64,000 nt of DNA from Ochotona curzoniae. Its lineage: Eukaryota; Chordata; Mammalia; Lagomorpha; Ochotonidae. The notes beneath the pieces were generated by a model. That model was given only the letters and a program-made list of their open reading frames with translations, was not told the DNA's origin and searched no databases. Positions 48,966 to 64,000 of the stretch are shown one piece after another; positions within the stretch are counted from its first letter, which is position 1, and each line of letters opens with the position of its first letter. The stretch lies in the NCBI RefSeq assembly GCF_017591425.1, contig NW_024466413.1, forward strand, positions 1,426,001-1,490,000, given 5' to 3'. A program made the position numbers and the translations under genes.

Positions 48966-50748
48966 GAAAGACAGGCAAAGCCTTGAAAAACAAGGAGGAG
49001 AGAAATGGTCAGAAAATCCACCGACTTTTGCGTGTGTCTGCAAACACACATGCAACGTGCACATACATACATTCAGGGACACCTGTGCGCATGGGAATCA
49101 TACTAACAATTCTGCAAAAGATTATTGGAAGTTGAATAATGGGATGCTCCGTGTCATGTTTCCTCTGGTGATAATTGAGATTTTTTTTTTCTTTTTTCTA
49201 TATCTGTATTCAGTTTTGAAAAGCAGAATTAGAGTACTTGCCTGCCTGTTATCTGAAGATCAAATGGGCAGCAGCCGCAGGATTCCCCAGAGGCCTGGTA
49301 ACAGTGGTTTTCTTCTTTCCCCATCTGCCCAGGGGGTCTAGCACATGCCCTGCTGGGCACATGCTCTACCACCTTTCTATAACTGGCTGCTCTGTGTGTG
49401 CTCATAGCATAGTAGGAAATAATAGAAATTGGAGTGCATACGTTACTTTTCCAGGTTCACAGATGTTCTTGCTGGATGCATTTTCTGGCTATGAAGTGGA
49501 TAAATCTTTTAGTTCCAAACCTTGTTGAGTTTGGAACTTAACAGAAGGGACCTGGCAGCCTGCAATCAAGGCCAGGATCCAGTTGCACGGAAGTGTGACC
49601 CTGGGGTGGAGGTTGCACAGCAGCCTCTAGAGGGTGCTGTTGAGTACAGTTGCTACACAGGGTCTGGGGTGATTGTGGTGTGTTGTCCCATATTGCTGCC
49701 CCATGGTTATTCCTCCTGAGAGCATCACCCAGCATTGTCAGAACCTGTTTCCTAAGGCAGTCTGAGAGCTAGGTAACTGCACACCTATGATTCCATCCGT
49801 GTCTCCTTACGTGTGGCGCCTTACTGTAGGGTGGCTGCAGTTACTCCCATCATTGCCTGTGTGCACACCATTGGGAGCATGGATGAAGGTTTGCCTTCCA
49901 TCACACACATCCTTTTTCTACTGTATAAACCCAGCGTTGTAATACGGCAGGAGAGATGGGAGATGGGTGAGAAGGGAGGACACCCCAGACTCCAGCCACA
50001 CACACCAACACACAAAATCAAACAAGGTGGAGTTCTACAGATCCCTACTGAGCTTCTTTCAGAAGTATAGGGAAGGTGAGGGCCACTGCTTCTGCCCACA
50101 GCAGCCATGTAGGCAGCTGATGGAGCCGCAAGCCCTGACCTCACAAAGATGTGCAGACACACTATCTTCAAAGCTCCTACTTTCTACTGCCTCTGTGCTT
50201 CTCCATTCTAGTGTCACCCCTCTGTTCTCAGAGCAAGTTTTGCCTGGAATTCACCTGGAATGCCCTTCTCAAGTTGGCACAAAGCTCTAAGCTGTACTGC
50301 TTCACTCTTGTCATCTGGTTTGCCCAGATCAGCTGGCAGTTCCAGTTCAGAGTGCTTATATCTACATGTGGAGAGAGCAATAGCCAACCTCTCCCACTGG
50401 GCAATCTCACACTCAGAGCCTTGGGTTCTCTAGCCATTCTACAACAAGGTTCCTCCTGTTCACCGGCTCCAAGAGTCTCTTAATTCCTTATCTCCCTGTG
50501 ATGATAAGATGCCTCATCCTGCTGCTGGTGTTGGTCAGAACAGATGCTTATAAACGGGGTCATTGAGTTGTGAACTATGATGTCACTGTCCCCATCATCT
50601 TCATTCTCCTGATTGTCACTCATCATCATCACTGTTATTTTGAGTGCGATAAGACACAGGCATGACAGCTTTCCAAGGATTTTTCCACGTGGAGGAGGGA
50701 TGAAGAAGTTCAATCTCAGATCTCTGTTCCTGGATCTTCACATTTTAG

Positions 50749-53423
<2,675 letters not shown>

Positions 53424-53473
53424 AAGCCCTTGCGGTTGAAGAAACGCTCTCTCAGCTGTGCTCAGAGCTCCAG
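53424..53473 (+). CDS. FAM135B: FAM135B short internal coding exon
   Basis: This 50-base exon completes a Glu codon (G from the previous exon plus AA) and then encodes ALAVEETLSQLCSELQ. The acceptor is ttttgtctccccag at 53410-53423 and the donor is CAG|gtaaga at 53474, both close to consensus. It ends in phase 0. The sequence is acidic and probably helical and joins two conserved blocks of the FAM135 amino-terminal region. At this length it would be missed without the flanking exons. The identification rests on the exact reading-frame continuity and on the FAM135B-like peptide. Confidence 0.92.
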
Positions 53474-54073
53474 GTAAGAGAGGCTGGCTCCTAAAACCTG
53501 AATGCATAGCAGTGGTGAGGCCAGACAGATGGTGCTTGCTCGCTCTCGGGATCAGGAGGGAAAAGACAAGACTTGAGCCTCACGCTGAAGCGGTGTTCCT
53601 TCCGCCTCTGCAGCTCCCACAGTGTAAACCTTACTCTTTGCTACACAATTTTGAAAATTCAAATGCGTAACCAAATGTGTATCTCCTCGGAGCATGCCCT
53701 TCCTTTATCTCCTTGCCCCTGATCCATGCATTGAAAAACTCTTACAGACCACCAGTTGTGAGCCCCTCCCTGAGAGTGGCTGGACCCTGCACCTGTGCCC
53801 AGGTGGCCTCAGATGGTGCAGGAAGGTGGGTTCAGGTATATGGCGATATACCCTTTCTGTACTTTGTGCTCACTAAATGACCTGTGCATGGGTTTGAGAT
53901 TGAATCCTCTGGAGCCCACGCATACCCTGCTGTGCTGGGCAGTCAGACAGGAGGCGAACACACTGGAAGGAAGCCTGGCGACTTGGGGTAAGCGACATGC
54001 TAGTGGACGCCTAGAAACTGGACTCAGAGCAGACTCATTGCCAGCACACACCTGTGCTTTGTGGTTTTTGTTT

Positions 54074-54382
54074 TTTAAAGATTTGTTTATTTTTATTGGA
54101 AAGGCATATTTACAAAGAGGAAGAGAAACAAAGAAAGATCTTCCATCTGCTGGGTCACTCCACGAATGGCCACACCAGCAGGAGCTGAGCTGATCTGAAG
54201 CCCAGAGAAAGGAGCTTCTTCCGGATTTCCCATGTGGATCATGGTCCCAAGGCCTTGAGCCATTCTCCACTGCTTTCCCAGGCCAACAGCTTGGAACTGG
54301 ATGGGAATCAGAGCAGCCAACAGGATGTCACATCTAGCAGGTGGAGCATTGGCTTGCTCCGCCACTGAACAACACCACAGCC
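54074..54382 (-). mobile_element. CSINE, minus strand
   Basis: A T-run and aaagatttgtttatttttat are followed by gaaagatcttccatctgctg, cattctccactgctttccc and the head complement, ending near acaacaccacagcc. Confidence 0.82.
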
Positions 54383-55862
54383 TGCTGATGTTTCATCTGC
54401 ACTCCTGACCACTCAGCTGCGAGTAGAGGGCTCCTGTGGCCATGCTTCTGGCTCAGTCCTGTGATCAAGCGACTCAGAGAACTCAGCAAGCACTTGGCTT
54501 TCCTGTGCCAAGGCATTCTAAAGCATGTCATGAGGGAGGCAGGAGAAAGTGCAGAGGAAGTGGTACCCAGGGCAATGTCAGACAGGCTGCCCTGTGTAGC
54601 AGCTTCTGTCCCACTTGCCCCGTCTTGGCCGGTGGACACCATGCTTGCCAGGCAGACAGCTCTCCAGCCTGGTGCGGGAGGCCGTGGCAATGCCTTGGCA
54701 TCAGATGTGATTGAACACTAGCTATGGTGGCAGGCTGAGTCCTAGCATGTCTCCCTTCCCCCACCCTCAAAATATGACCCACCTGAACTGTGGAGGGGGC
54801 TGTACGAAATTGGGCCAAGAGCTAGAGATTATATATCACAAATGTTTGCCTTCTTTCTCTCTCTCTCACACACACATAAGCACATGTGTCTGTGGACAGC
54901 AGAATTAGAAGACAATGTGAGTTTTCCATGAGTTCTGAAGCTCCCGTGTGTGGGCAGGTATCAGTGTGTGGAGTTCGGTCACCTGCTCGCAGAGTATGCC
55001 GCAATGTTGCACAGGGAAAAGCAATGAGCCTTAAGGAAGGCCAGGGGTTACTAGTGCAGCTGCAGCAGTGGGGACAGTGGCGTCCCCATGGAGTGTTTGT
55101 TCCTGTACAAAGGATTCACTCACTGGGCACTGTCTGCACGGCAGCCCTGGGCACTACACTCAAGAGGTGACCAAGGGCTGGCCCTGGAGGCCTGTGCACT
55201 GCATTCCTGTTACCTCTGGTGCCTGCACTGCTTCTGGTGAGGTATTGGGGTTGGCACTGAGGGTGAGAGACGCAGGGCAGCAGTGAACCTGCCTAACACG
55301 TTCCCTGAAAGAGTAGCTGTTTCCTTCTCTTGTGACACTGTGCCAAGCTGCAGGGATGCTGTGTCTTGGTTTTGAGTCACTGTTGCCATGGGCTTTATTT
55401 TGCACCTGGCATCCTAGTTGGCTGGCTGACAAGGGAGAAAGGTGACGGGATGAGCATCAGCCTAGTCCTATGTTCACTAAGGGATTGGCTTGCTGGTGGT
55501 AGTGGAAGAGCCTGTGTCTCCTCTCCTGAAACTCAGAGTGAGCTGAAGCCTGTTCAGAGGCAGAACATCTCCACCTGGCGGCCGTTACAGTCCTCAGCCA
55601 GCTTATCTGTCTCAGGGCAATAGGATCCTCTGGCAACTGTTCTCAGTGACAGCACGCAGTCTGGGACAGTGCAGTTATTCCAACGTGATTCTACTCCATG
55701 CTGACTGTTATGCTCTGCCACGTCAGCCAGATACTGGGAAGACAAGCAAGTGACATGCCGCTTAGGACTTGTAGCTTCCCAACAAAGCCAAGGGCTGGCA
55801 ATACAGTCAGCACTAGAAGCAGGCAGCATAAGGCAAGGGGAGATGGCAGCAGGTGGGGCTGG

Positions 55863-55970
55863 GTGATCCTGACCCTGCCTGGGGAGGCGAGGACCTGACC
55901 CTGCCTTGGGAGGTGGTGACCTGACCCTGCCTGGGGAGGTGGTGACCTGACTCTGCCTGGGGAGGCGATG
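55863..55970. repeat. Four-unit ~26-bp tandem repeat
   Basis: Four units of the form ggtgacctgaccctgcctgg ggaggt follow one another, with one or two differences each. Confidence 0.9.
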
Positions 55971-56233
55971 ATGGCTCAGTGCCAGCTAGCAGTGACTGAG
56001 TTAGTGAGTCACACACACATCCAGGGAAGCAGGCATCTGTAAGCCTGACTGAGGCATTGTTCTGGGTGCTTGGGACCAGTGGGGCTGAGGTCCTCCAACA
56101 CCAGCCTGCATGAATCGTGAGAATCCCTTCTCTCTGGCCTGGCTGGAAGGCAGGGCTGTGCTCCACAGAGTGCGGGGGCTTGTGCACCTGCAGCCCGTCC
56201 ACCGCTTCAGACTCATGCAAAGAAATCAATGCC

Positions 56234-56561
56234 ATTTTTTTTAAGATTTATTTTTATTACGAAGTCAGATATACAGAGAGGAGGAGAGACAGAGAGGAAG
56301 ATCTTCTGTCTGATGATTCACTCCCCAAGTGATCACAACAGCCGGTACTACGCCTATCCGAAGCTGGGAACCAGGAACCTCTTCTGGATCTCCCACACAG
56401 GTGCAGGGTCCCAAGGCTTTGGGCCGTCCTCGACTGCTTTCCCAGGCCACAAGCAGGGAGCTGAATGGGGAGTGGAGCTGCTGGGATTAGAACCAGTGTC
56501 CGTATAGGATCCTGGCATATTCAAGGCGAGGACTTTAGCCACTAGGCCATTGCACCGGGCC
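56234..56561 (-). mobile_element. CSINE, young, minus strand
   Basis: The copy is complete, from a T-run and aagatttatttttattacga to tagccactaggccattgcac cgggcc. It matches the 38656 copy closely. Together with the next fragment it sits between imperfect direct repeats (aatcaatgcc at 56224-56233, aatcagtgcc at 56634-56643). Confidence 0.88.
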
Positions 56562-56633
56562 CTTTTTTTTTTAAAGATTTATTGTTGTTACAAAGTCAGA
56601 TATACTGAGAGGAGGACAGACAGAGAGGAATAG
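56562..56633 (-). mobile_element. CSINE 3' fragment, minus strand
   Basis: A T-run, aaagatttattgttgttaca and aagtcagatatactgagagg correspond only to the 3' tail end of a second CSINE. It sits directly behind the full copy in the same orientation, which fits a young element landing in the tail of an older truncated one. Confidence 0.8.
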
Positions 56634-57024
56634 AATCAGTGCCCTTTTAAACACAGCAACCTAAGGCTTCTGCCCACAGAGGGCAGTGCCCTGTGTGCCT
56701 CCTTGTGCTCTTCTGTCCTCCACCCCCAGCATGGTTCAGTCTTGCCCAGAGCTGCACTCTCCTCGCAGTAACCAGAATGCACACACCAAGGTGCAGCCAT
56801 GGCCTGTGGCACGGGGGGTGGATTCTATGTCCTGGTTGGTTTCTTTCTCTGGGGGTTAGTGCGTCTGGCAGAGGGTCCTCAATGCATCGCTTCATTGAGA
56901 AACTCAGAAACATTCTTTTGATGCTAGGATACTCTGGTGCCAGGAGACTATGTCACTCCTCGGGTCCCACCATGCAGTTCCTGATCTGTCACTCAGGGAG
57001 ACACAGGACAACTGCTCCAACACC

Positions 57025-57519
57025 ACCCCCCATTCCATCCCCATCCCATCCCCCATCCCATTCCATCCCATCCCATCCCCCATCCCCCATCCCATCCCAT
57101 TCCCCATCCCATCCCCCATCCCATTCCATCCCATCCTATCCTATCCCATCCCATACTCCCATCCCATCGCATCCCCCCCATCCCATCCTATCCCATCCCC
57201 CATCCCATCCCCCATCCCATCCCATCCCATCCCCCCATCCCATCCCCATCCCATCCCCCATCCCATCCCCATCCCATCCCCCATCCCATTCCATCCCATC
57301 CCATCCCCCATCCCCCATCCCATCCCATCCCCCATCTCATCCCCCATCCCATCCCATCCCCCATCCCATCCCATCCCATCCCATCCCATCCCCCATCCCA
57401 TCCCATCCCCCCATCCCTCCATTCCATTCCTCCATCTCCCCCATCCCATCCCACCATCCCATCCCATCCCATCCCATCCCATCCCATCCCATCCCATCCC
57501 ATCCCATTCCATCCCATCC
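57025..57519. repeat. CCATCC / CCATCCC tandem array (~0.5 kb)
   Basis: Units of ccatc, ccatcc and ccccatc repeat with few interruptions. The minus strand therefore carries dense GGGAT GGGAT runs, a classic G-quadruplex pattern with two-base loops. The last 90 bp are nearly pure (CCCAT)n. Confidence 0.95.
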
Positions 57520-58854
57520 ACACATGGCACTTCGCTCCTCCCAGTAGAGGGATACAGTGCTCTGCAGGAACCCATGTTTACGCTGGTCCAGGTTTGATCA
57601 GCCTGCTTCCTGCGGGGGATGCTAGAGCAATGAGGAGTGGCTATCTGTTACAACCTCTTCCTAGCTTTACAGCCCACCGCTAGCACCGAGGCTTTCCAAC
57701 AGGAACACCAGAAGGCAGCCCAGAGCTGGGAGTGTTTAGAGCCTGCCCTGAGCAGCAAGGGAGCACCAGGCTCTGCCAGAAAACCAGTCAGGTCTTGGGC
57801 TCTGTATATCAGGGCCTTGGTAAATGCAAATTCTACTTTATTTGGTCTGGGGAAAGGCAGTTCCTGTGCTTCCTGCAGGTCCTTACGATCTAACCGCTGC
57901 TGCTCTCCCCTTCCGGACCCTGCAGGTTCTTGTGTCGTCACAAGGCTGGATGAAGCATCTAAGGCTGTCTGTGCCCCTTCTGGGCTGCCCTGCCCGTTGC
58001 CTTCCAGGCCCTTCCCTGGGTGCTGCTCCTTTGCCCTTTCCATAGCTATACGTTCCCATATTGCAGGTCCTTTCTGCCATCATGCTTTGCTTTGCAGAAT
58101 CTCATACAGAGGAGGTTGCAGCAGGGAAGGAATGCCATACAGTCACAGGCTCAAAGTCCAATTGAAGCCTCCTAGTGGCCCTCGGCTGCTGCAGCACAAA
58201 GACCTGCTTGAGATGAATAGAGGTCTTGGCCATGGGATGTTTCGCTGGGCTGTGGCTGAGCTGCCATCACCCTCCTGCACAGGCTGCTTCTGCCCCTCAG
58301 GGCACAGGTGGTGCCTTACCCAGTGTCCTGCATGCTGCAGTCTCTTGCTGGATTGTCCCACTCACCCTTGGATTGATTGCTCCATTGTGCTGTCTCCCCA
58401 TAAGGCGTAAGCCAACCATTCTCTCAGGGTGCCATGTGAGCCTCTGGGATCCGTGGGCTCCTGACACTCCAGGTCGCACATGCAGTGGCCTGTTTTCACT
58501 TTTCAGTGAAGTCTCATATTTGTGCCATTGTTCTCTCCTTCACTAATCTGTGACCTCCTGCACAGAAGCAGCCACATTCTATTTATGGTGATAGCCGCTG
58601 TCAGAATGTACTAGGTGCTTGGCAAATATTTGCTGAACCAAATACTCAAATGAGCCTCCGGACAGCACAAGGTAGAGGGTAGGGAACTCAGGCCGCTCGG
58701 CAGGCACACATGTGTACCCCGGCACTGCATGGGGAGATGGGAGCCGTGTGAAGGCCTGTGCTGGAGGTGAAAGGGCACCATGAAGAGGCGGCGGCCTGGT
58801 GTGGCCGCTGAGCAGAGCCTCGGAGCTAGGCTGCTGGCCCTACATCCTGTCCCT

Positions 58855-58985
58855 TCCCATTACTGCAATCATGAGCAAGTTTCTTAAGCTGCTGGAGCCT
58901 TGGCTGCTCTACTACCACTTAGCATGGTGATGATAGTACCTGTGCATGGGATGTGTTCTAAGGATTAAGCAATTACTTTCTGTAA
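58855..58985 (+). mobile_element. MIR relic
   Basis: The sequence atgagcaagtttcttaagct, then tggtgatgatagtacctgtg and ctaaggattaagcaattact, follows MIR order. Confidence 0.6.
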
Positions 58986-59631
58986 GCCTTTGGCTCCCTG
59001 GGCTTTGAGGCTGTTAGCTGCCCTTGTTGCTGCAGGCATTCTCAGATCCTGTAGTGCATTCCTGTCATGCACAAGAAGTTGCCTGCATGGGTGTCATGGA
59101 ACTAAGGCCAACACAGCCGTGGACGTGGTGTGTCTGCGTGTGCACGCATGGCAAGTGGGAGGCATTCTGTGCTGAGAACACGCACCGAGGCAGGGGATGA
59201 GCAAGCAGGACGTGCAGCCCTGACTGCACACTGGGGTCACCCGAGAAGCATTTCTGAGATGTTAAGTTGCCAAGCATCTGCTCAGAGATTCTGAGATGGA
59301 TTCCGACAGCTGTAGACTTAGAGCCTGCGGAGCTCAGGACCACTGTGAGTGGTCAGCCAAGATTTTTCCATGGCTGTCACCAAAGCCTGCATAGCCTGGA
59401 CAGTTGTGAGAGCAGGAGTGTCTTCTTGTGATGTCATTAGAAGCTTCTCTAACCTTACCTGAAGGTTGGAGAAAAAAATTTCCCAAAGACACTCTTAATC
59501 AGTAACTTTTCCTTTTTCTCTTCTGCGCTCTGGTGACTTAGCTCAGAGTTTGCACTGTTTGCAGGTGCCACCATGACAGAGGGGAGTGCTGACACTGATG
59601 TAATAAGCCTGGTTGGAAGTTAGTGGAGAAA

Positions 59632-59830
59632 TGTTGTGGCATTGTGGGTTAAGCTGCCACCTGCAGTGCTGATATTCCGTTTGGGCTAAGGTTCAAGTTC
59701 CAGCTGCTCCACTTCCAATCAAACTCCCTGCTTAATGTACCTGGGAAAATAGGAGAAGATGACCCAAGTGCTTGGTCCCCTGTATCAGCATGGGAGACCT
59801 GAAAGAAGCTCCAGCGCATGGGAGACCTCT
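59632..59830 (+). mobile_element. CSINE, old 3'-truncated copy
   Basis: The landmarks are gtggcattgtgggttaagct, agctgctccacttccaatca, aactccctgcttaatgtac and cagcatgggagacctgaaag. After about 59830 the similarity breaks down. Confidence 0.75.
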
Positions 59831-61469
59831 CTCTGTTTTGGCCTTTCTTCACTCTCTCTGTGGGGCTTGGCAGAGTTTCCGAAGAATCTTCAGAAGCCAG
59901 AAGGAGTTGGCCATTTTATATGGTTGCCCAGTGGAGGACAGATAAATCTAAGGTGATGAGAAGTCGAACTCAAAGGTGGACATTCTGAAGGCATTCTACC
60001 GAGAGGGCATAGCCCCACCAAAAGACTAGTGGCTGGAAGTAGCCAGGTGTGTGGAGGCTAGCGTAAACAGATGAGTGGGTGGCGGCAATAGATTGCATTG
60101 GGCCGGACAAGAGGCGGCCCCAGCTCGGGAGAGGAATCTTCTTGGGGGCGCCATGGGGTTGGGCCGATGCAGGATCTCACTCACGGGAGGTGCTGTTTGG
60201 AGAATCTTAGTATGAGACACAGATAGTCCTTCCCATAGTCTCCCTCTCCAACCTGAAACTTTTCCAGTAGTTGACTCCTCTCCCCCAGCTCTCCCACCTA
60301 ACCCTTACTTGTCTGCCTCTTTAAATGTTCTTGACTATACTGTATGGGACTGAGCCAAGAGTGGCCACTCCCAGTTTGAGCCTTACATCTTATTGAGTCA
60401 GGCTTAAGGTCTTCGGTCTTTCTCTAATGTGTCATCATCAAAGACCAATCTTCCATCTTGGAAGAAGCAACTCTGGAATGCCATGGTTCAATGATGACTG
60501 TGTCTGGAACCAGTCATTTACTGTAAAGCAACAGCATTAAGCTTGTAGTAGTTGCATTTTTTTTAATTTTCGTAGTCTGAGAGGCATCATTCCACCTGAT
60601 CTGCTTTATTGAGCACCAGTCTTCAGTTTAAGCCAGAAGAAATCTCCGTGTTTGGATCTAAGAAGTAGATGTGGACCATCTTTCTGCAAGTTCTTACCTC
60701 TGTTGGCACTATGTGGTTTGCATGCTGCCTTGACAGGGGAAGAAACTGTTACGGGACGGAAGAAAAGAGAACAGGGGTGCCATCTACCCTGGTGTCATGC
60801 ATGACAGAGGACTCCATGTCTATTTTGTTTATTCAGTGTTTTAAAGCATGGTTGCAATAATTCTACTAAAGGATATTTATAGGGAATAAATAGGGAGTAA
60901 AAATAAAATGTCTAATACTCTGCCTGCCTGTTTGTAGAAGCTAGTCACTAGAAAGTATCAAGTTCAGGATTTACAGGTGCATACACTGTAATCCAACGTG
61001 AGAATGCATGGCCTTTTGAAGAATTTTAGGTGGGTGTGGACGGTTGAGACCTAGCTGCACTCAGTAATCAAAATGTCTTGAAAGAAGAGGCACTGAATGT
61101 TGGCAGTGAAAGGTAGAGATGATTGGGATTGGAGATGGTGGATATAGAAGTTCAAAACAACAGAAAAAGGAAATTGCAAAAAGTGCAAGACATTTGAGGA
61201 AATCCAGAGCTGCGCTGAGTGTAAAATGTGCACATTGCAATAAGAAGACTGGTGCTAGATTCTAAGTTTTCATGTCCACAAGACTAAGGGCTTTAGGTGC
61301 CATTTGATAGAAACACCGGTGGTGATTGTGGCTTTAACTCCGACATCAGATATGCTGTGACAATGTGGCCCTGTGGGACGAAGGACTGTGCTATGACACT
61401 ATTGGTGTACAGAGGAGGGGAAGGGAGTGTTCACTCAGAGCAAGAATGCCAGTGGAGAACGGAGGATGA

Positions 61470-62457
<988 letters not shown>

Positions 62458-62531
62458 GTCCGGAGGTTTTCTGAGGCCTTCTTTTATATGGAGCACCAGA
62501 AGCTTGCCGTCCTGACCTTTCAGGAGAATCT
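62458..62531 (+). CDS. FAM135B: FAM135B internal coding exon (last in window)
   Basis: The exon encodes VRRFSEAFFYMEHQKLAVL then TFQEN plus two bases of a Leu codon. This follows directly on the EHHTLR of the previous exon, as in FAM135B (the family motif is HHTLRVRRFSEAFF). The acceptor is ttatcccttag at 62447-62457. The donor is CT|gtaagt at 62532, with a strong intronic side although the last exon base is T. It ends with two bases over. The next coding exon and the carboxy-terminal esterase-like domain lie beyond the window. Confidence 0.94.
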
Positions 62532-62892
62532 GTAAGTAATGAAGTCCACATCTACTTCACCTACAAGGTAGTCACCAAAGACAGACCTTGCTTTCTGCAT
62601 TGGACTTCCTGTTTCACATCGTCGTTGCTGGAAAAGCAGAGGAATTTGCCCGCCTCTGCACATTCTGTCTGCATTTTCTCTGCAGGCTGAAAAAACCAAC
62701 CCACTAAAATTAAACAAATACATTTATTTACAGGGATGAGAGCTGGCAAGGGGCACAGAATGACAACAACCAGAGTCCTTTTCTGCGCTGCTGTGGTTCT
62801 GTAGACACAATCAACACTTCCTAGATCCCCAAAGACATTTGTGCTGAGCCTTCTTCCTAAGTCTTGTGTGTATTGCACAGGCAGATAAGACT

Positions 62893-63180
62893 AATAGAGA
62901 GAAGGAGAGACAAAGAGAAAGATCTTCCAACCACTGATTCATTCCCAAATGACTGCAATGGCCAGACCTGAGCCAATCTGAAGCCAAGAGCCAGAAGCTG
63001 TTTCCAGATTGCCCCACAGGTGCAGGGTCCCAAAGATTTGAGCCATTCTCTACTGTTTTCCTAGGCCATAAGTAGGTAGCTGGATTGGATTGGAGCAGCT
63101 GGCGCACGAACTGGTGCCCACAGGGGATCCTGTGTTTGCGAGGCGAGGATTTAGCCATTGAGTCATTGCTTGGGCTCCAT
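62893..63180 (-). mobile_element. CSINE, minus strand
   Basis: The reverse-complement landmarks are gaaagatcttccaaccactg, cccacaggtgcagggtccca and aaagatttgagccattctct. The head complement gcgaggatttagccattgag is near the right end. Confidence 0.82.
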
Positions 63181-63899
63181 GTGCAGAAACTTCCTTCAAA
63201 CATAGATTAATAGAAAGTGGTGTGGCCACAAGCTATATCAGAAAAAAAAAAAAAAACAGAATTCACATGAGACAGTGCAATAGCTACAAAATGCATTTAG
63301 CATAGAAATGAAATCTCAACAGCTTAATGAAGAGTACCCATTTCTACATTTTACTTCTTCCTCAAAATATAAAAGTTTAACATACTCAAGGAACTTAGAG
63401 GGCTAATGGAAGATGAGGTTATCCTCTTGTATGGATGAGCTGGTGAGCACGAACGGAGATTCCTTCAAAAAATTTCATTCTTGGACACACAACTGTTAAA
63501 AAGCAAAAACCTGAGGAGTGTGTTCACATCAAAATGTCAAGGTGGACATGGAATGATTTTGTAGAAACCATGCAAGTCTGGCAGGAGGAGCACTTGAGAA
63601 TAATCCATCGCCAAAGACAAATGCTGATGACCTGTGAATGCTTATCTGCATAGTCTTAATTTTCTCCCCACACTTCACTGCTTTTAAAAATTACAGCAGC
63701 ATTTACCATTTGTCTCACAGCTTCTGAAAGTAGGGGTGGGAGAACGCCAAGGAAAACACACCTTCATGTTAAAATAACTGGTCCAGACATCTTGTGAGTC
63801 TGTTTCACATACATTTAGTCATCTGTTCATTCTAGTCTCCAGGTAGAACTTGGTGAATGTAGTTTTAACAACTAACAGCACAATATGACAAATAAGAAC

Positions 63900-64000
63900 A
63901 AGGATTGTTTATTTTTAGCTGAAGAGTAGATTTTGTGGGATGGAGAACAGAATGAGAATGATGCTAACCCACTGGTTCACTTCCCCAGTGACCGCAGTGG
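63900..64000 (-). mobile_element. CSINE 3' part, cut by window edge
   Basis: The sequence ttgtttatttttagctgaag through cactggttcacttccccagt gaccgcag fits the 3' third of a diverged minus-strand CSINE continuing beyond the window. Confidence 0.6.

Larger units (their letters stand above)
62532..64000 (+). other. FAM135B: FAM135B intron, 5' part only
   Basis: This is the beginning of the intron after the last visible exon. It contains a minus-strand CSINE (about 62893-63180), an A-run at 63241-63256 and the start of another minus-strand CSINE at the right edge. Confidence 0.8.

Noticed and set aside
56693..57597. Open frames of 284 and 215 residues rich in Pro/Ser/His/Ile, and Gly/Met/Trp/Asp-rich frames on the minus strand
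   Set aside because: They are translations of the CCATCC array; no splice context, no conservation pattern and no start signal supports a protein.
57637..58410. A 257-residue open frame
   Set aside because: It has no recognisable domain, uneven composition and no splice or promoter context. It lies within an intron and is plausible by chance in GC-richer sequence.
60080..60400. Possible LTR or CpG-rich regulatory segment
   Set aside because: It is moderately GC-rich with a few CpGs, but it has no TATA/polyadenylation pairing and no flanking repeats, so it is left unannotated.

Overview
This window is a piece of a mammalian nuclear genome, almost certainly from a lagomorph and most likely a pika (Ochotona). 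It shows spliced exons with GT-AG borders, long introns, and many copies of the tRNA-derived C-repeat SINE (CSINE) that is specific to lagomorphs. The youngest copies (38656-38987, 40898-41210, 56234-56561, 1-270) carry a 3' body with 'ggaagatcttcctctctg' and 'cctttccaataaaaa', which I associate with pika rather than rabbit. There are no rRNA or tRNA genes, no CRISPR array and no prokaryotic signals.

The only protein-coding gene I can support is the plus-strand FAM135B gene. Seven consecutive internal coding exons are present: 4955-5025, 11440-11613, 18033-18159, 50866-51019, 53424-53473, 61506-61661 and 62458-62531. Their phases join perfectly, giving 806 nt of uninterrupted coding sequence (268 codons plus 2 nt). 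They encode roughly residues 100-368 of the protein, the conserved amino-terminal FAM135 region including the DUF3657 segment. The first exons and promoter lie upstream of the window. The large downstream exon(s) and the carboxy-terminal serine-esterase-like (DUF676) domain lie beyond it. Introns measure about 6.4, 6.4, 32.7, 2.4, 8.0 and 0.8 kb.

The rest is intron. By position: 1-4954 has a 5'-truncated CSINE, an old MIR and an L1-tail-like repeat. 5026-11439 opens with a 1.1 kb minisatellite of 25/28-bp units that begins about 50 bp after a weak splice donor. 11614-18032 holds a 0.75 kb AT-only island beside CSINE fragments and a small palindromic DNA element. 18160-50865 is the giant intron. 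It contains a roughly 3 kb composite retroelement inserted with a 12-bp target-site duplication into an older palindromic element, a nested L1/CSINE cluster, a solo retroviral LTR, a tail-only retro-insertion with a 14-bp target-site duplication, and a 101-bp duplicated segment. 53474-61505 holds a nested CSINE pair and a roughly 0.5 kb G-quadruplex-type array.

The most interesting items are the composite retroelement at 18766-21780, the exon-adjacent minisatellite with an open read-through frame, the tail-only insertion at 35825-35876 and the 45460/47399 duplication. All repeat-family assignments come from reading the sequence and from memory of consensus patterns; no database search was possible.
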